A DNA stretch of 22,258 nt from UBA5209 sp964625015 (GTDB lineage: Bacteria; Patescibacteriota; Dojkabacteria; SC72). Positions 1-7,734 of the stretch are shown here, one piece after another. Within the stretch, counting starts at the first letter, position 1; the number at the start of each line of letters is the position of its first letter. Below the pieces are notes generated by a model, which saw only the letters and a list, made by a program, of their open reading frames with translations, was not told where the DNA came from and made no database searches. The stretch spans positions 1-22,258 of the forward strand of contig CAZUZI010000013.1 in the NCBI GenBank assembly GCA_964625015.1, read 5' to 3'. The position numbers were made by a program, and so were the translations under genes.

Positions 1-654
1 GGTGCAAGACAGGTAACAATGCTTCCAGAACCACTTCTAGCTGCACTTGGTGCTGGTCTTCCAATTGAAACATCTTCTGGAAATATGATTGTTAATTTAG
101 GAGGAGGTACTGCAGAGATAGCGGTCCTTTCGTTAGACGGTATTGTTGAATATGCATCATTAAGGGTTGCAGGGGATGCTATCAATGAAGCTATAATCAA
201 CTATATGCGTAAGAAAAAGGGAGTATTAATTGGTGAACAAACTGCAGAGAATGTAAAAATACGAATAGGGTCTGCAATAGAAGTCCGTAATCCTAAGAGT
301 ATGGAGGTTCGGGGAAGGGATGTTGGTGCTGGCCTCCCTAAATCTGTTAATATAGATTCCAATGATATAGCTACTGCAGTAAAGAGACCATTATTAAATA
401 TTGTTAATAGTATTAAAGGTGTTCTTGAAAAAACGCCCCCAGAGCTATCTGCTGATATAATGGATAGGGGGATGGTAATGAGTGGTGGTACGTCGAAGTT
501 GAGGAACTTAGATAAGCTATTTACTCGTGTAATCGGAGTTCCTGCACATGTTGCAGATGAACCAATGTACTGTGTTGTAAAGGGTACTGGTATTGCGTTA
601 GAATTAATGGCAACTGGTGAAAGAGTCTTCTCTTTTAATAAAGGTATTAATTAA
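1..654 (+). CDS. MreB-like actin paralogue, 3' part only (5' end outside window)
   Basis: The frame is open from base 1, so the ATG at 19 is internal and 217 C-terminal residues are visible. They align by eye with the second half of MreB: the PEP-LLAALGAGLP segment matches the EEP-MAAAIGAGLP motif, followed by a GGGT phosphate-2 loop, RGRD, GLPKS and TPPEL. MreB normally forms membrane-bound ATP-dependent filaments that organise wall synthesis. Here the phosphate-2 motif reads VNLGGGT, so the usual aspartate is asparagine (codon 94-96). The nucleotide-binding GGGALL motif has become GGTSKL. A complete, more orthodox mreB lies at 14454-15509 next to mreC and mreD, so this copy is a divergent paralogue. 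I infer weakened ATP hydrolysis or a specialised role. The next gene starts 13 nt downstream and is probably co-transcribed. Confidence 0.9.
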   Translation, partial: GARQVTMLPEPLLAALGAGLPIETSSGNMIVNLGGGTAEIAVLSLDGIVEYASLRVAGDAINEAIINYMRKKKGVLIGEQTAENVKIRIGSAIEVRNPKSMEVRGRDVGAGLPKSVNIDSNDIATAVKRPLLNIVNSIKGVLEKTPPELSADIMDRGMVMSGGTSKLRNLDKLFTRVIGVPAHVADEPMYCVVKGTGIALELMATGERVFSFNKGIN

Positions 655-667
655 TGTATTGTAAATT

Positions 668-1834
668 ATGGTAAAGTTTTTCTCCAAGAATGATAAAAGT
701 AGTATGAAGTTAGATGAAGTGACGAAGTTACTTTCTCAGCTACGTATTCCAACTGGTTTAGTATTTACACCAACCAATTTAGATATTGAAAAGAAGAAAT
801 TTTTTAAATCCGATGACTATGAGCCTCAATTTACATATAGGATAGTTAAAAACAAAAACAATGAGATATTCAAAAAACTTTCTACTGTAAGAGAAATCAG
901 TGATGTAGATCCTAGGATATCTGATTTTTACATTAAGCTTATTGAATCTAAGAAAGATTCCAGTGATTTAATGCATGCTGTCGGGAATAATGATTTAGTT
1001 ACAGATATATCATTAAAGAAATACTCAAAGCCATCTCCCAAGCTATTTAGAAATGCTGCTCGTGTACTTAGGGGGAAAGTAGACAGCTATAATGTTGTAG
1101 AAATGAAAAAAGTTAAATCAGAGGATATGCTTAAGTATGATGAGATATCAGATATATTCAATTTAGTACTTGTAAAATTAGGGTTAGATGGTTGGAGTAC
1201 TGGCAAATCAATGAATATTGCAAAAAACGGTGCCAAGTTAGGTATTAAGAGAAAAGAAATTCTTTTAGATCCTAATATTGAGAGATCTAAGTTTAAATTA
1301 AGAAAAACTCTTGTTCATGAGGTGGGTACTCATGTATTGAGATCCGTAAATGGATCCAGGAGTGGCTTTGATGCATTAGCTAATGCAAATTTACCAAGTT
1401 ATTTAGATGTTGAAGAAGGATTAGCAACTTGGAATGAATCTGACATGAATCTATTGACCTTACGCTGGCTTAAAGAGAAAGCTGCCCTTACATGGGCTAT
1501 ATATATAGGTGAGCAGTATACATTTAGAGAATTGTATAACTCTATATTGGGTGTTTTGCCTAAGTATTCTGCATTCAATACTGTATATCGTGTAAAGAGA
1601 GGACTAGGGGATACTAGTTATCCAGGTATATATGCGAAAGATGTTGTGTATTTTAGAGGATTTAGAAAAGTAAATAGGATGTTAAAAAAGGACCTTTCCC
1701 TTTATGAGAAGCTATATGCTGGTAAGATTGACTTTGATCAAACAGAGTGGGTTGATGAGGGTCTAATTCCTAAGGCTGAAATTATTCCAAACAAAGAATT
1801 ATGGAGATCTATATTTAAAGAGGTTGGTATCTAA
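668..1834 (+). CDS. DUF1704 / MATCAP-type zinc metallopeptidase
   Basis: A 388-residue protein with no signal peptide or membrane segment. Residues 217-222 read HEVGTH (HExxxH zinc motif) and 249-253 read EEGLA. These are the signatures of the DUF1704 family, also called 'QEGLA motif' proteins, related to eukaryotic MATCAP tubulin-tail peptidases. The later RGLGDTSYPGIYAKD and YFRG segments also fit this family. Eukaryotic members are metallo-carboxypeptidases; the bacterial substrate is unknown to me. The N-terminal ~120 residues are poorly conserved. The gene follows the MreB paralogue by 13 nt. Its stop codon overlaps the stop of the convergent RimK-like gene by 3 nt, with no terminator between them. 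I infer that it trims or hydrolyses a product of the neighbouring ligases. The family call is secure, the role is not. Confidence 0.85.
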   Translation: MVKFFSKNDKSSMKLDEVTKLLSQLRIPTGLVFTPTNLDIEKKKFFKSDDYEPQFTYRIVKNKNNEIFKKLSTVREISDVDPRISDFYIKLIESKKDSSDLMHAVGNNDLVTDISLKKYSKPSPKLFRNAARVLRGKVDSYNVVEMKKVKSEDMLKYDEISDIFNLVLVKLGLDGWSTGKSMNIAKNGAKLGIKRKEILLDPNIERSKFKLRKTLVHEVGTHVLRSVNGSRSGFDALANANLPSYLDVEEGLATWNESDMNLLTLRWLKEKAALTWAIYIGEQYTFRELYNSILGVLPKYSAFNTVYRVKRGLGDTSYPGIYAKDVVYFRGFRKVNRMLKKDLSLYEKLYAGKIDFDQTEWVDEGLIPKAEIIPNKELWRSIFKEVGI

Positions 1835-2784
1835 TTCTTGAATGCGGTAATGATTTCTTCTGCAATGTTTATATGTTCTCCCTCTGTTTTTGTCTCATAT
1901 GCTTTGAATCCAGGATGGTAACTTATCTCCTGTAGTAATGGCTTGTCATTCATATACATAAAATCTACAGCGATAAAATCTGCGGAGAGTAACTGTGCAA
2001 CTTTTTCTGCGATTTCTTTTATCTCTCCTGCTGGTTCGTTGTATGAAGAGTACTTCCCGCCCTTTACTGTCATGAAACCTTCTGTTGATTCCCTTTCCCA
2101 ACCAGCTACGACTTTCCCTAGTTTAACAAATATACGCATATCCTTTCCCGCATTAGAGAACTCTTGTATGAAAAACCTAGAGTGATCCAATTCATTTAAA
2201 TATTCTTGGTTATATCCTTCTTGGTTTTCTATTTTGAAAACATTTTTCTTTATTTTCTCTTCTCCATCTATAACTTGAACCCTATTAGCTCCTGAGTACT
2301 CTTTCATGATTAAAGGATATTCATTTAACATATCTCTTTGAGCTAAGTAGTTACCATCTGTTCTAAAATAGGTATTAAAATATGGAATATTATATTTTGA
2401 ACAGAACATTGCGAGTGCTATTTTATTGTAGTATGGCAACCTTTTAATAGCCTCACTGTTTTGAACTAAGATCTTTTTATCTGGGTTGTCTATATTATAT
2501 TGATCAATATAATCAATGATGTATCTTTTGAAGTGGTACTCCATTTCGTTATGTAGCGTATGCCCTCTGAATATGATATGACTGTATTTTTTGATATCCT
2601 CGCCTTTTGCTTTTATCAATGTTTCACCATTTAGGAACTCAAACTCTAATTCATCTATGTATGCCAAGGTAGTAGGGATACCTTTTTTATCCAGTTCCTC
2701 TATTAGTCTTAAATTGGCAGTTGAAATTTTATCCTCATTCCCAGTTTCTACTCTCTGTCTTTTATCTATTATTAAATACTCCAT
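1831..2784 (-). CDS. RimK-like ATP-grasp peptide ligase
   Basis: 317 residues, cytoplasmic, and the last gene of the five-gene operon, starting 2 nt after the upstream stop. The ATP-grasp fold is recognisable: a pre-ATP-grasp domain at about 1-110, the lysine segment PLIMKEYSGANRV (157-169), FFIQEFSNAGKDMRIFV (204-220) as in RimK's IQEF..GxDxR, and AVDFMY (272-277). The metal-binding motif near 285-292 reads QEISYHPG. RimK-type enzymes have ExN here, so the asparagine is serine. RimK family members join amino acids such as glutamate to a carboxylate with ATP hydrolysis. The substrate cannot be read from the sequence. The Glu286/Ser288 arrangement could alter metal binding or activity. Reading it as an ATP-grasp ligase is secure; calling it RimK itself would go too far. 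Confidence 0.82.
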   Translation of the reverse strand: MEYLIIDKRQRVETGNEDKISTANLRLIEELDKKGIPTTLAYIDELEFEFLNGETLIKAKGEDIKKYSHIIFRGHTLHNEMEYHFKRYIIDYIDQYNIDNPDKKILVQNSEAIKRLPYYNKIALAMFCSKYNIPYFNTYFRTDGNYLAQRDMLNEYPLIMKEYSGANRVQVIDGEEKIKKNVFKIENQEGYNQEYLNELDHSRFFIQEFSNAGKDMRIFVKLGKVVAGWERESTEGFMTVKGGKYSSYNEPAGEIKEIAEKVAQLLSADFIAVDFMYMNDKPLLQEISYHPGFKAYETKTEGEHINIAEEIITAFKN

Positions 2785-2786
2785 GA

Positions 2787-4493
2787 TTATATTATCTTTA
2801 TCTTATCTATTAGCTTCATTCTCTTATATTTATTCATAATGCTCATATTTTCTTTATTAACGCTCATATCTTTAGTTATATATAGTGTATCTATATGATC
2901 AAAACCTAATCCGTTTTGAGCTACATCACTCCAATCTCTGTGGTAAAGCATTAGAATATCTAATGAAGAGTTAAGCTTTAATGCATCTACAGCTTTCCAA
3001 TGTTCAACTATATCATTAACCTCTAGGCCATTAATTAAATATTCGTTATTCCTTACCTCTCCTACTGTATCATCTTCTTTTATAGTACTAATACCAAATG
3101 CACTTCTCTTGCGAAGTAATGTAGGGAGATTATCTTTTGGTTGTCCAATTACAACAAATATTTTACTACTGTTCTCTTTTAGTAAAGCTTTTATATATGT
3201 TTTTGCAATATATCCTCTTTGTGTACCAAGTACTGGGAAAAGGTTTAAGTAGCTTTCTGGCATTGTATTTATCTCAAGTATTCCACCGTTTTCTTTTGTT
3301 AATGGCTTCGAAATATCTTTACACATAACGTCAACACCCAATGCGAATGCATGTATAGATTGTGCAATTGTCTCTACAATATTCTTAATCTCTTTACTGA
3401 CTGATTCTGTAAAATCTTCTGTAATACCTCCTTGGCTCATACTAGCAACTTTTCTAAGCTGTATGGTCTCACCATCTTTTGGAATACTTTTTAGTGTATA
3501 TCCTTGCTCTTTAAGAAGAGATTTTAATGGTTGGTCAATAATGATTGGTTTAAGAATATGTGCAGGATTAGATGTGTCCCTTCTTGGGTCTGCATTTGTA
3601 TCTTGAATTAATTCATCTACTGTTTTTCGACCATCTGCTATTACAAATGCAGGTATTCTCTTTGTTGCTACCTCTAGTTTTCCATTAATTACAAGGAGTC
3701 TGTAATCTTCCCCAGATATCTGTTCCTGTATCATTACCTTTTTCTGCCACTCACTTCTAGGTTTAGAATTAATTGAATTTGTTGCAAATTTGAATGCCTT
3801 TTTTGCCTCTTCAAGTGTATTTACACCAACAACAACACCGTGTCCTCCTACCAAGCCTGTCGGTTTGATAACGACGGGCTTTTCATATTCACTCCAACAC
3901 TCCTCAAGCTCTGATATATTTGCAATTGCCTGCCACTTAGGAATAGGGAGGTTAAGTCTTTGTATTACTGTATTGCTTGACCATTTATCTTTCTGTATAT
4001 TTTCGGCAACATATGCATCTTTTGATGAGGATATTGAGCTTGTTATTTGGTTACCTTTTCCACTTCCTATGATGTATCTTCTGTTATATACATCTCCGTA
4101 TCCTTCTTTAAAAGTTTTTGTTAGTAAATTGTCTAAGAGTGGTGTGGTTTCGATATTCATCTCATGTGCAGCTTCTAGTACAGGGATTGTAGACATAGAT
4201 TTTATTCTTTTGCCGATGAGATCTTTTACAACAAATTCCTCTGCTTTGTCATATTTAATATTTCCTTTCGAAAGAGAAACGAATATATCTTCTGATTCTC
4301 TCCATATATGTGGTAGTTTTGATCTGATAACTAATTCTGTTCCAGAGATTGTATATTCTTTTATAAAGATTTGGTGAAATGATGCAACCTTATCTAATAT
4401 CTTTGTTATTTCACCGATATTTTCTCCCTCTAGTTTTATCTTTACAGTGGTATACTGCGACTCTAGATTCAATCCTTGTATTGTGTGTGACAT
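2787..4493 (-). CDS. Cyanophycin-synthetase-like ATP-grasp ligase with a truncated, decayed Mur-ligase domain
   Basis: 568 residues, starting 5 nt after the previous gene. Residues 1-150 resemble the N-terminal domain of cyanophycin synthetase (CphA). Residues 160-440 form an ATP-grasp domain: PVVIKPTGLVGGHGVVVGV (206-224), GEDYRLLVINGK (261-272), the DGR-TVDELI and N-DPRR segments, LRKVASMSQGG (346-356) and LEINT (406-410). After it, residues 443-542 align with the beginning of the CphA Mur-ligase domain (DTVG..., YLINGLEV, GLGFDHIDTLYI). The expected GTNGKTT P-loop is replaced by GQPKDNLPT, and the remaining ~300 residues of the Mur domain are missing (full CphA is roughly 870 aa). I expect a working ATP-grasp ligase with a non-catalytic C-terminal remnant. 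Substrate unknown; true cyanophycin synthesis is unlikely without the second ligase site. Confidence 0.82.
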   Translation of the reverse strand: MSHTIQGLNLESQYTTVKIKLEGENIGEITKILDKVASFHQIFIKEYTISGTELVIRSKLPHIWRESEDIFVSLSKGNIKYDKAEEFVVKDLIGKRIKSMSTIPVLEAAHEMNIETTPLLDNLLTKTFKEGYGDVYNRRYIIGSGKGNQITSSISSSKDAYVAENIQKDKWSSNTVIQRLNLPIPKWQAIANISELEECWSEYEKPVVIKPTGLVGGHGVVVGVNTLEEAKKAFKFATNSINSKPRSEWQKKVMIQEQISGEDYRLLVINGKLEVATKRIPAFVIADGRKTVDELIQDTNADPRRDTSNPAHILKPIIIDQPLKSLLKEQGYTLKSIPKDGETIQLRKVASMSQGGITEDFTESVSKEIKNIVETIAQSIHAFALGVDVMCKDISKPLTKENGGILEINTMPESYLNLFPVLGTQRGYIAKTYIKALLKENSSKIFVVIGQPKDNLPTLLRKRSAFGISTIKEDDTVGEVRNNEYLINGLEVNDIVEHWKAVDALKLNSSLDILMLYHRDWSDVAQNGLGFDHIDTLYITKDMSVNKENMSIMNKYKRMKLIDKIKII

Positions 4494-4498
4494 GTTTT

Positions 4499-5473
4499 TT
4501 AAATATTTTTAATTATGTACTCCATTATTGGGATAGCGACTTTAACAACCTCTCCTTCATCAACTTTGTAGTGAAGACGAAGACCAGGATTGTAGTTAAT
4601 TTCATTTATCCCACATTTTGCTGGATTACTTATATCTGGTGTAATAATATCAACACCTCCGAATCTTGTACCAATAGCTTTAATCGCATTAACTGCGAGA
4701 TCTTTATAGAATTGATGAACCTCATTCATGCACTCCTGTGTTGTACCACCTGTTGTTAAATTTGCATTATATCTTAGCTTAATTTCCTCTCCATACCTTG
4801 GGACATATCTGAGATTAAGTTTAAGATTCTCTAATCTTAACTTTACTTCATTATCAATTAGTATCGGTTTGAGCATATTACTCTTTCTCTCTATATTCTT
4901 CAATTCAATTAATCTCTTTATACTGTCTCTACCATTACCAACTACATATGCAGACTTCCTTCTTACTGCACCGATAACACTGTCTCCTACAACAAGAAGT
5001 CTGTAATTCTCACCTTCGATGAATTCTTCTCCAAGAACTCTTCCTTCTCCTTTTGCTTTGGAATATGCGTGATTAAATGCTCTCTCTACTTGTCTCTTGT
5101 CTTTAGGGAGTAGGGTAATTCCTATTCCTCCTAGTTGTTGCGCTGGTTTTATAACGATATTTCTATATTCTTCAAAGAATTTCACAGCATCTTTTTTTGT
5201 ATTCAAAGTGACTTGTTTAGGTACCTGTATACCAGTATTGGAGAGGACTAGGTTTGTTAAATTTTTTCTCTTTGCAATTGTTGTACTTGTTGTATTTGTT
5301 AGTGGGGTTGCTGTATTAATAACAAAAAACGATTTACCCATATGTTCAAACTTTGTCATAAGGGATTTAACAACAACTTCATACTTAATACCTAAGGTAT
5401 CAGCAGCTTCCAAGTAATATGCTAAATGCACATTACCTGCTTCATCCAAATATTCTTCATATGTCTTATTCAT
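4499..5473 (-). CDS. Short CphA/GshAB-like ATP-grasp ligase
   Basis: 324 residues, essentially one ATP-grasp module. Motifs in order: NIVIKPAQQLGGIGITLL (105-122), GEEFIEGENYRLLVVGD (148-164), RRKSAYVVGNGRDSI (171-185), KLRYNANLTTGGTTQE (232-247), GVDII (273-277) and NEINYNPG (290-297). These are the signatures of the ATP-grasp part of cyanophycin synthetase and of bifunctional glutathione synthetase (GshAB). There is no Mur-ligase part and no glutamate-cysteine ligase part. Such enzymes activate a carboxylate as acyl phosphate and join it to an amine. The conserved ExN metal motif is intact here, unlike in the RimK-like neighbour. The gene starts 12 nt after the ligase-retropepsin fusion and is followed 5 nt later by the longer CphA-like gene. 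The two may be partners or act on successive steps. Substrate unknown. Confidence 0.83.
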   Translation of the reverse strand: MNKTYEEYLDEAGNVHLAYYLEAADTLGIKYEVVVKSLMTKFEHMGKSFFVINTATPLTNTTSTTIAKRKNLTNLVLSNTGIQVPKQVTLNTKKDAVKFFEEYRNIVIKPAQQLGGIGITLLPKDKRQVERAFNHAYSKAKGEGRVLGEEFIEGENYRLLVVGDSVIGAVRRKSAYVVGNGRDSIKRLIELKNIERKSNMLKPILIDNEVKLRLENLKLNLRYVPRYGEEIKLRYNANLTTGGTTQECMNEVHQFYKDLAVNAIKAIGTRFGGVDIITPDISNPAKCGINEINYNPGLRLHYKVDEGEVVKVAIPIMEYIIKNI

Positions 5474-5485
5474 GCATTCAGTATA

Positions 5486-6958
5486 CTAAAATGTATTACT
5501 TGTATCTATAAGGTATCCAGATAATTCTGACCTACCTATAACTACAGGGTATATGCTATCATGGGCATCTGTAGATACAAATTCTACAATTTTTATTGAA
5601 TTAGAGATTTTAATAGCTATTTCAAATACAGGCCTTATTTTTATCTCACCGTCTTCAAGAATTTTTGCTAATCTTTTTATATCAGGGTGACCCTGTATCT
5701 CTTTCTCATATTTATCAATATACTCTTGGGCTTTCTTAAAGCTACTTAATTCCTCTGGGATATTTAAGTTTCTAAAATCTTTTGTAGCTTTTAGATATCC
5801 CAATCTATTTGCAAGAGGCGATGAAATTCTCGAAGTAAGTATACCTGTATCCATAAAGGCTCTAGCGGTTTCTGTATTGGAGTCTTTTATCCCCTTTATT
5901 TTACTTATATCAGTTCCTTTGACAAAAAGAGATATCTTTTCTGTAATGTTTAAAACTTTTCTACCGCTTATGGCTTCTATATTTTCTTCAATCTCTCCAC
6001 CGAAAAGATTCTTACTAATCCTAATACCGTGTTTTATACTCTTTATCTTTAGATCTTTTACTTTCTCCAATCTCCATCTTAATCCTGCTTGATTAGCAAC
6101 CTGTATACCCAAGCCAGGTCTTGCATTTAACTCAAATACAACAGGACCCTTTTCAATATCAAGTGCAATATCTACACCTACATACCCAAGTTTAGATGCT
6201 CTTTGGCATTTAAGTGCTATCTCTAATATCTCATTCCAGTAAGGTATCTGTATACCACCTAGAGGTTTGTTCTCAACGAGATCTAGTGTTGAGTCTATTA
6301 ACCGATATGAATCTGTTCTGAATGCAGATGCTTGCATGTGCATGGAGTATGTTGTAATACCTGTCCCCATATCTATACCTGTACAAATTGCACCAGAGTG
6401 TAGGTTTGCAGTACCGTTAGATCTTTTTGTAGGAAGCCTAAGCATTGCCATTACTGGAACCATATTAAAACATATTATTCTAATATCAGGTACACCTTTA
6501 TATGAATACTGTTTAAGCAAACTATCTGTTTTTATTCTCTCCTCTATTATTGCAATATCATTTTTTGAACCCATTGAAAATCTGCCTTCAAGGATATTCT
6601 CGATATGTAGTGTGATGTCCCTTCTTGTCATAATAGAGCCATTTGGTCTTATCCATGCCTGTTGCCCTTTCTTCTTTCCGTAGAAGACAATAATTCCATT
6701 GCCACCTGTTCCTTTGTTTGGCTTTATTACAAAGCTCTTTGGTAAACTATCCCAATCAAGAAACTCTAACTGCTTTTTACTTCTTATCAATTTGTATACC
6801 TCTGGCGTTTGAATTTGTTCCTTTCTTAAGGTTCTTTTTGTTAATATCTTGTTATCTGCAATTAATTTTCCGATGGCAGAGTTGTACTGTCGTACATACT
6901 CCTGATTTCTCCTGTTTAGGCCAAGTATTTGGTTGTATTTACTTCTGAATAGATTCAT
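5486..6958 (-). CDS. Alpha-L-glutamate-ligase-like ATP-grasp enzyme fused to a RimB-like retropepsin
   Basis: 490 residues in two domains. Residues 1-310 match the 'alpha-L-glutamate ligase-like' ATP-grasp family: ILGLNRRNQEYV (11-22), KLLxDNK-like KLIADNKILTK (31-41), SFVIKPNKGTGGNGII (75-90), GVPDIRII (155-162), MLRLPTKRSNGTANLHSGA (172-190), GYVGVDIALD (258-267) and ELNARPG (276-282). Residues about 330-490 resemble the RimB / 'ATP-dependent zinc protease' family, which are retropepsin-like aspartic proteases: the catalytic motif MDTGILTSRI (369-378), then IRPVFEIAIK (441-450) and PVVIGRSELSGYLID (471-485). In proteobacteria these two families are usually separate genes close to a 7TM inactive-transglutaminase gene. 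Here they are joined, and the first 20 nt overlap the end of the 7TM gene. I infer that one polypeptide both adds and removes amino acids on the same substrate. Confidence 0.85.
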   Translation of the reverse strand: MNLFRSKYNQILGLNRRNQEYVRQYNSAIGKLIADNKILTKRTLRKEQIQTPEVYKLIRSKKQLEFLDWDSLPKSFVIKPNKGTGGNGIIVFYGKKKGQQAWIRPNGSIMTRRDITLHIENILEGRFSMGSKNDIAIIEERIKTDSLLKQYSYKGVPDIRIICFNMVPVMAMLRLPTKRSNGTANLHSGAICTGIDMGTGITTYSMHMQASAFRTDSYRLIDSTLDLVENKPLGGIQIPYWNEILEIALKCQRASKLGYVGVDIALDIEKGPVVFELNARPGLGIQVANQAGLRWRLEKVKDLKIKSIKHGIRISKNLFGGEIEENIEAISGRKVLNITEKISLFVKGTDISKIKGIKDSNTETARAFMDTGILTSRISSPLANRLGYLKATKDFRNLNIPEELSSFKKAQEYIDKYEKEIQGHPDIKRLAKILEDGEIKIRPVFEIAIKISNSIKIVEFVSTDAHDSIYPVVIGRSELSGYLIDTSNTF

Positions 6959-7610
6959 CTTCTTTGTTTGTATTTCTGAATCTAAAGTAATCCCACATTC
7001 TCAAGCCTGTAAATTGTCCTAAGAAAAGATTTACTAAAGTAAGTAGGGGGATTATCCATAAGTTATTAAGCATATACTCCGATATCACATCTCTTGATAT
7101 TACAAGCCAACCAATTGCTGCTACAAATATGGTACCTCCTAGTGTAAGTAGTGACCCTGCAAGTGATTTCTTAACATACTGCCTTATAAAGAAATCAGAG
7201 AGAGCTGCAATTGAGATAAAGGCTAGGGGAGAAATATTCATCATATTTCCCAATCCTAGTTTAAATCTGTCAATGAAAAGGAAGAAGGCAATTAATACCA
7301 TTACTAAAATTGTATAGTTTGTTGCAATACGAGTTATGTAATGCATTCTAATCCTCTTTAAGATACTGTAAGAGAGTAGAGAAGTAAGTATTACAACAAG
7401 CGTAATGGATAGGCCATACCTTAAACCTGTGTATGAATATGCAATTGATAGGAGTATAGGGGCATATATTCCGTATGTTTTTGATCCAATGATATATCTC
7501 GCAAGACTAACAATTGTAGCAAGGACAGACACTGCAAGAAGGAGCTCTAATACTGTTCTTGATACTCCATTCTCTAATATCCATTGTGTAAATGCTGATG
7601 TGTCAAACAT
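6939..7610 (-). CDS. Seven-transmembrane domain of the 'inactive transglutaminase / 7TM' family, standalone
   Basis: 223 residues with about seven hydrophobic segments. The family signature is clear: ARYIIGSKTYGIYAPILL (37-54) corresponds to the RN-IGLKTFGTFMPVLI core of the 7TM region found in 'inactive transglutaminase' proteins. The C-terminal GQFTGLRMWDYFRFR corresponds to GRYTGYRL-E-RFR. In the usual protein this region follows a large periplasmic transglutaminase-like domain; here that domain is absent and the protein is only the membrane part. The gene is first in the operon, directly after a consensus promoter, and its end overlaps the fused ligase by 20 nt, which suggests translational coupling. 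Families of this type are known to sit next to alpha-L-glutamate-ligase-like genes. I infer that it anchors or channels the ligase product at the cytoplasmic membrane. Confidence 0.82.
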   Translation of the reverse strand: MFDTSAFTQWILENGVSRTVLELLLAVSVLATIVSLARYIIGSKTYGIYAPILLSIAYSYTGLRYGLSITLVVILTSLLSYSILKRIRMHYITRIATNYTILVMVLIAFFLFIDRFKLGLGNMMNISPLAFISIAALSDFFIRQYVKKSLAGSLLTLGGTIFVAAIGWLVISRDVISEYMLNNLWIIPLLTLVNLFLGQFTGLRMWDYFRFRNTNKEDESIQK

Positions 7611-7645
7611 ATTTCATTTCTGAAAATTTAGGATACTTACTCGTT

Positions 7646-7675
7646 ATTATACTTTGTAGGAGTATTGATTGTCGA
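7646..7675 (-). promoter_or_regulatory. Promoter of the 7TM/ligase operon
   Basis: On the - strand a perfect TATAAT (7646-7651) lies 18 nt downstream of TCGACA (7670-7675, one mismatch to TTGACA). Transcription would start near 7639, about 29 nt before the 7TM start codon. The promoter sits after the rplL terminator, so the five-gene operon is an independent transcription unit. No SD is visible before the ATG at 7610. Confidence 0.7.
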
Positions 7676-7685
7676 TATAAAAGAT

Positions 7686-7712
7686 AAACCCAGCTAACCT
7701 ATAGCTGGGTTT
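7686..7712 (-). terminator. Intrinsic terminator of rplJ-rplL
   Basis: A perfect 10-bp stem, AAACCCAGCT (7686-7695) with AGCTGGGTTT (7703-7712), and a 7-nt loop. Read on the - strand it lies 22 nt after the rplL stop and is followed by a T-rich tract (ATCTTTTATAT). It separates the ribosomal genes from the ligase operon. Confidence 0.85.
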
Positions 7713-7734
7713 CTTTAATGCATTTGAAATTTGA

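Noticed and set aside
3790..4759. Two + strand open frames (195 and 126 codons) opposite the CphA-like genes
   Set aside because: Both are antisense to ORFs with clear ATP-grasp motifs and show no conserved features of their own.
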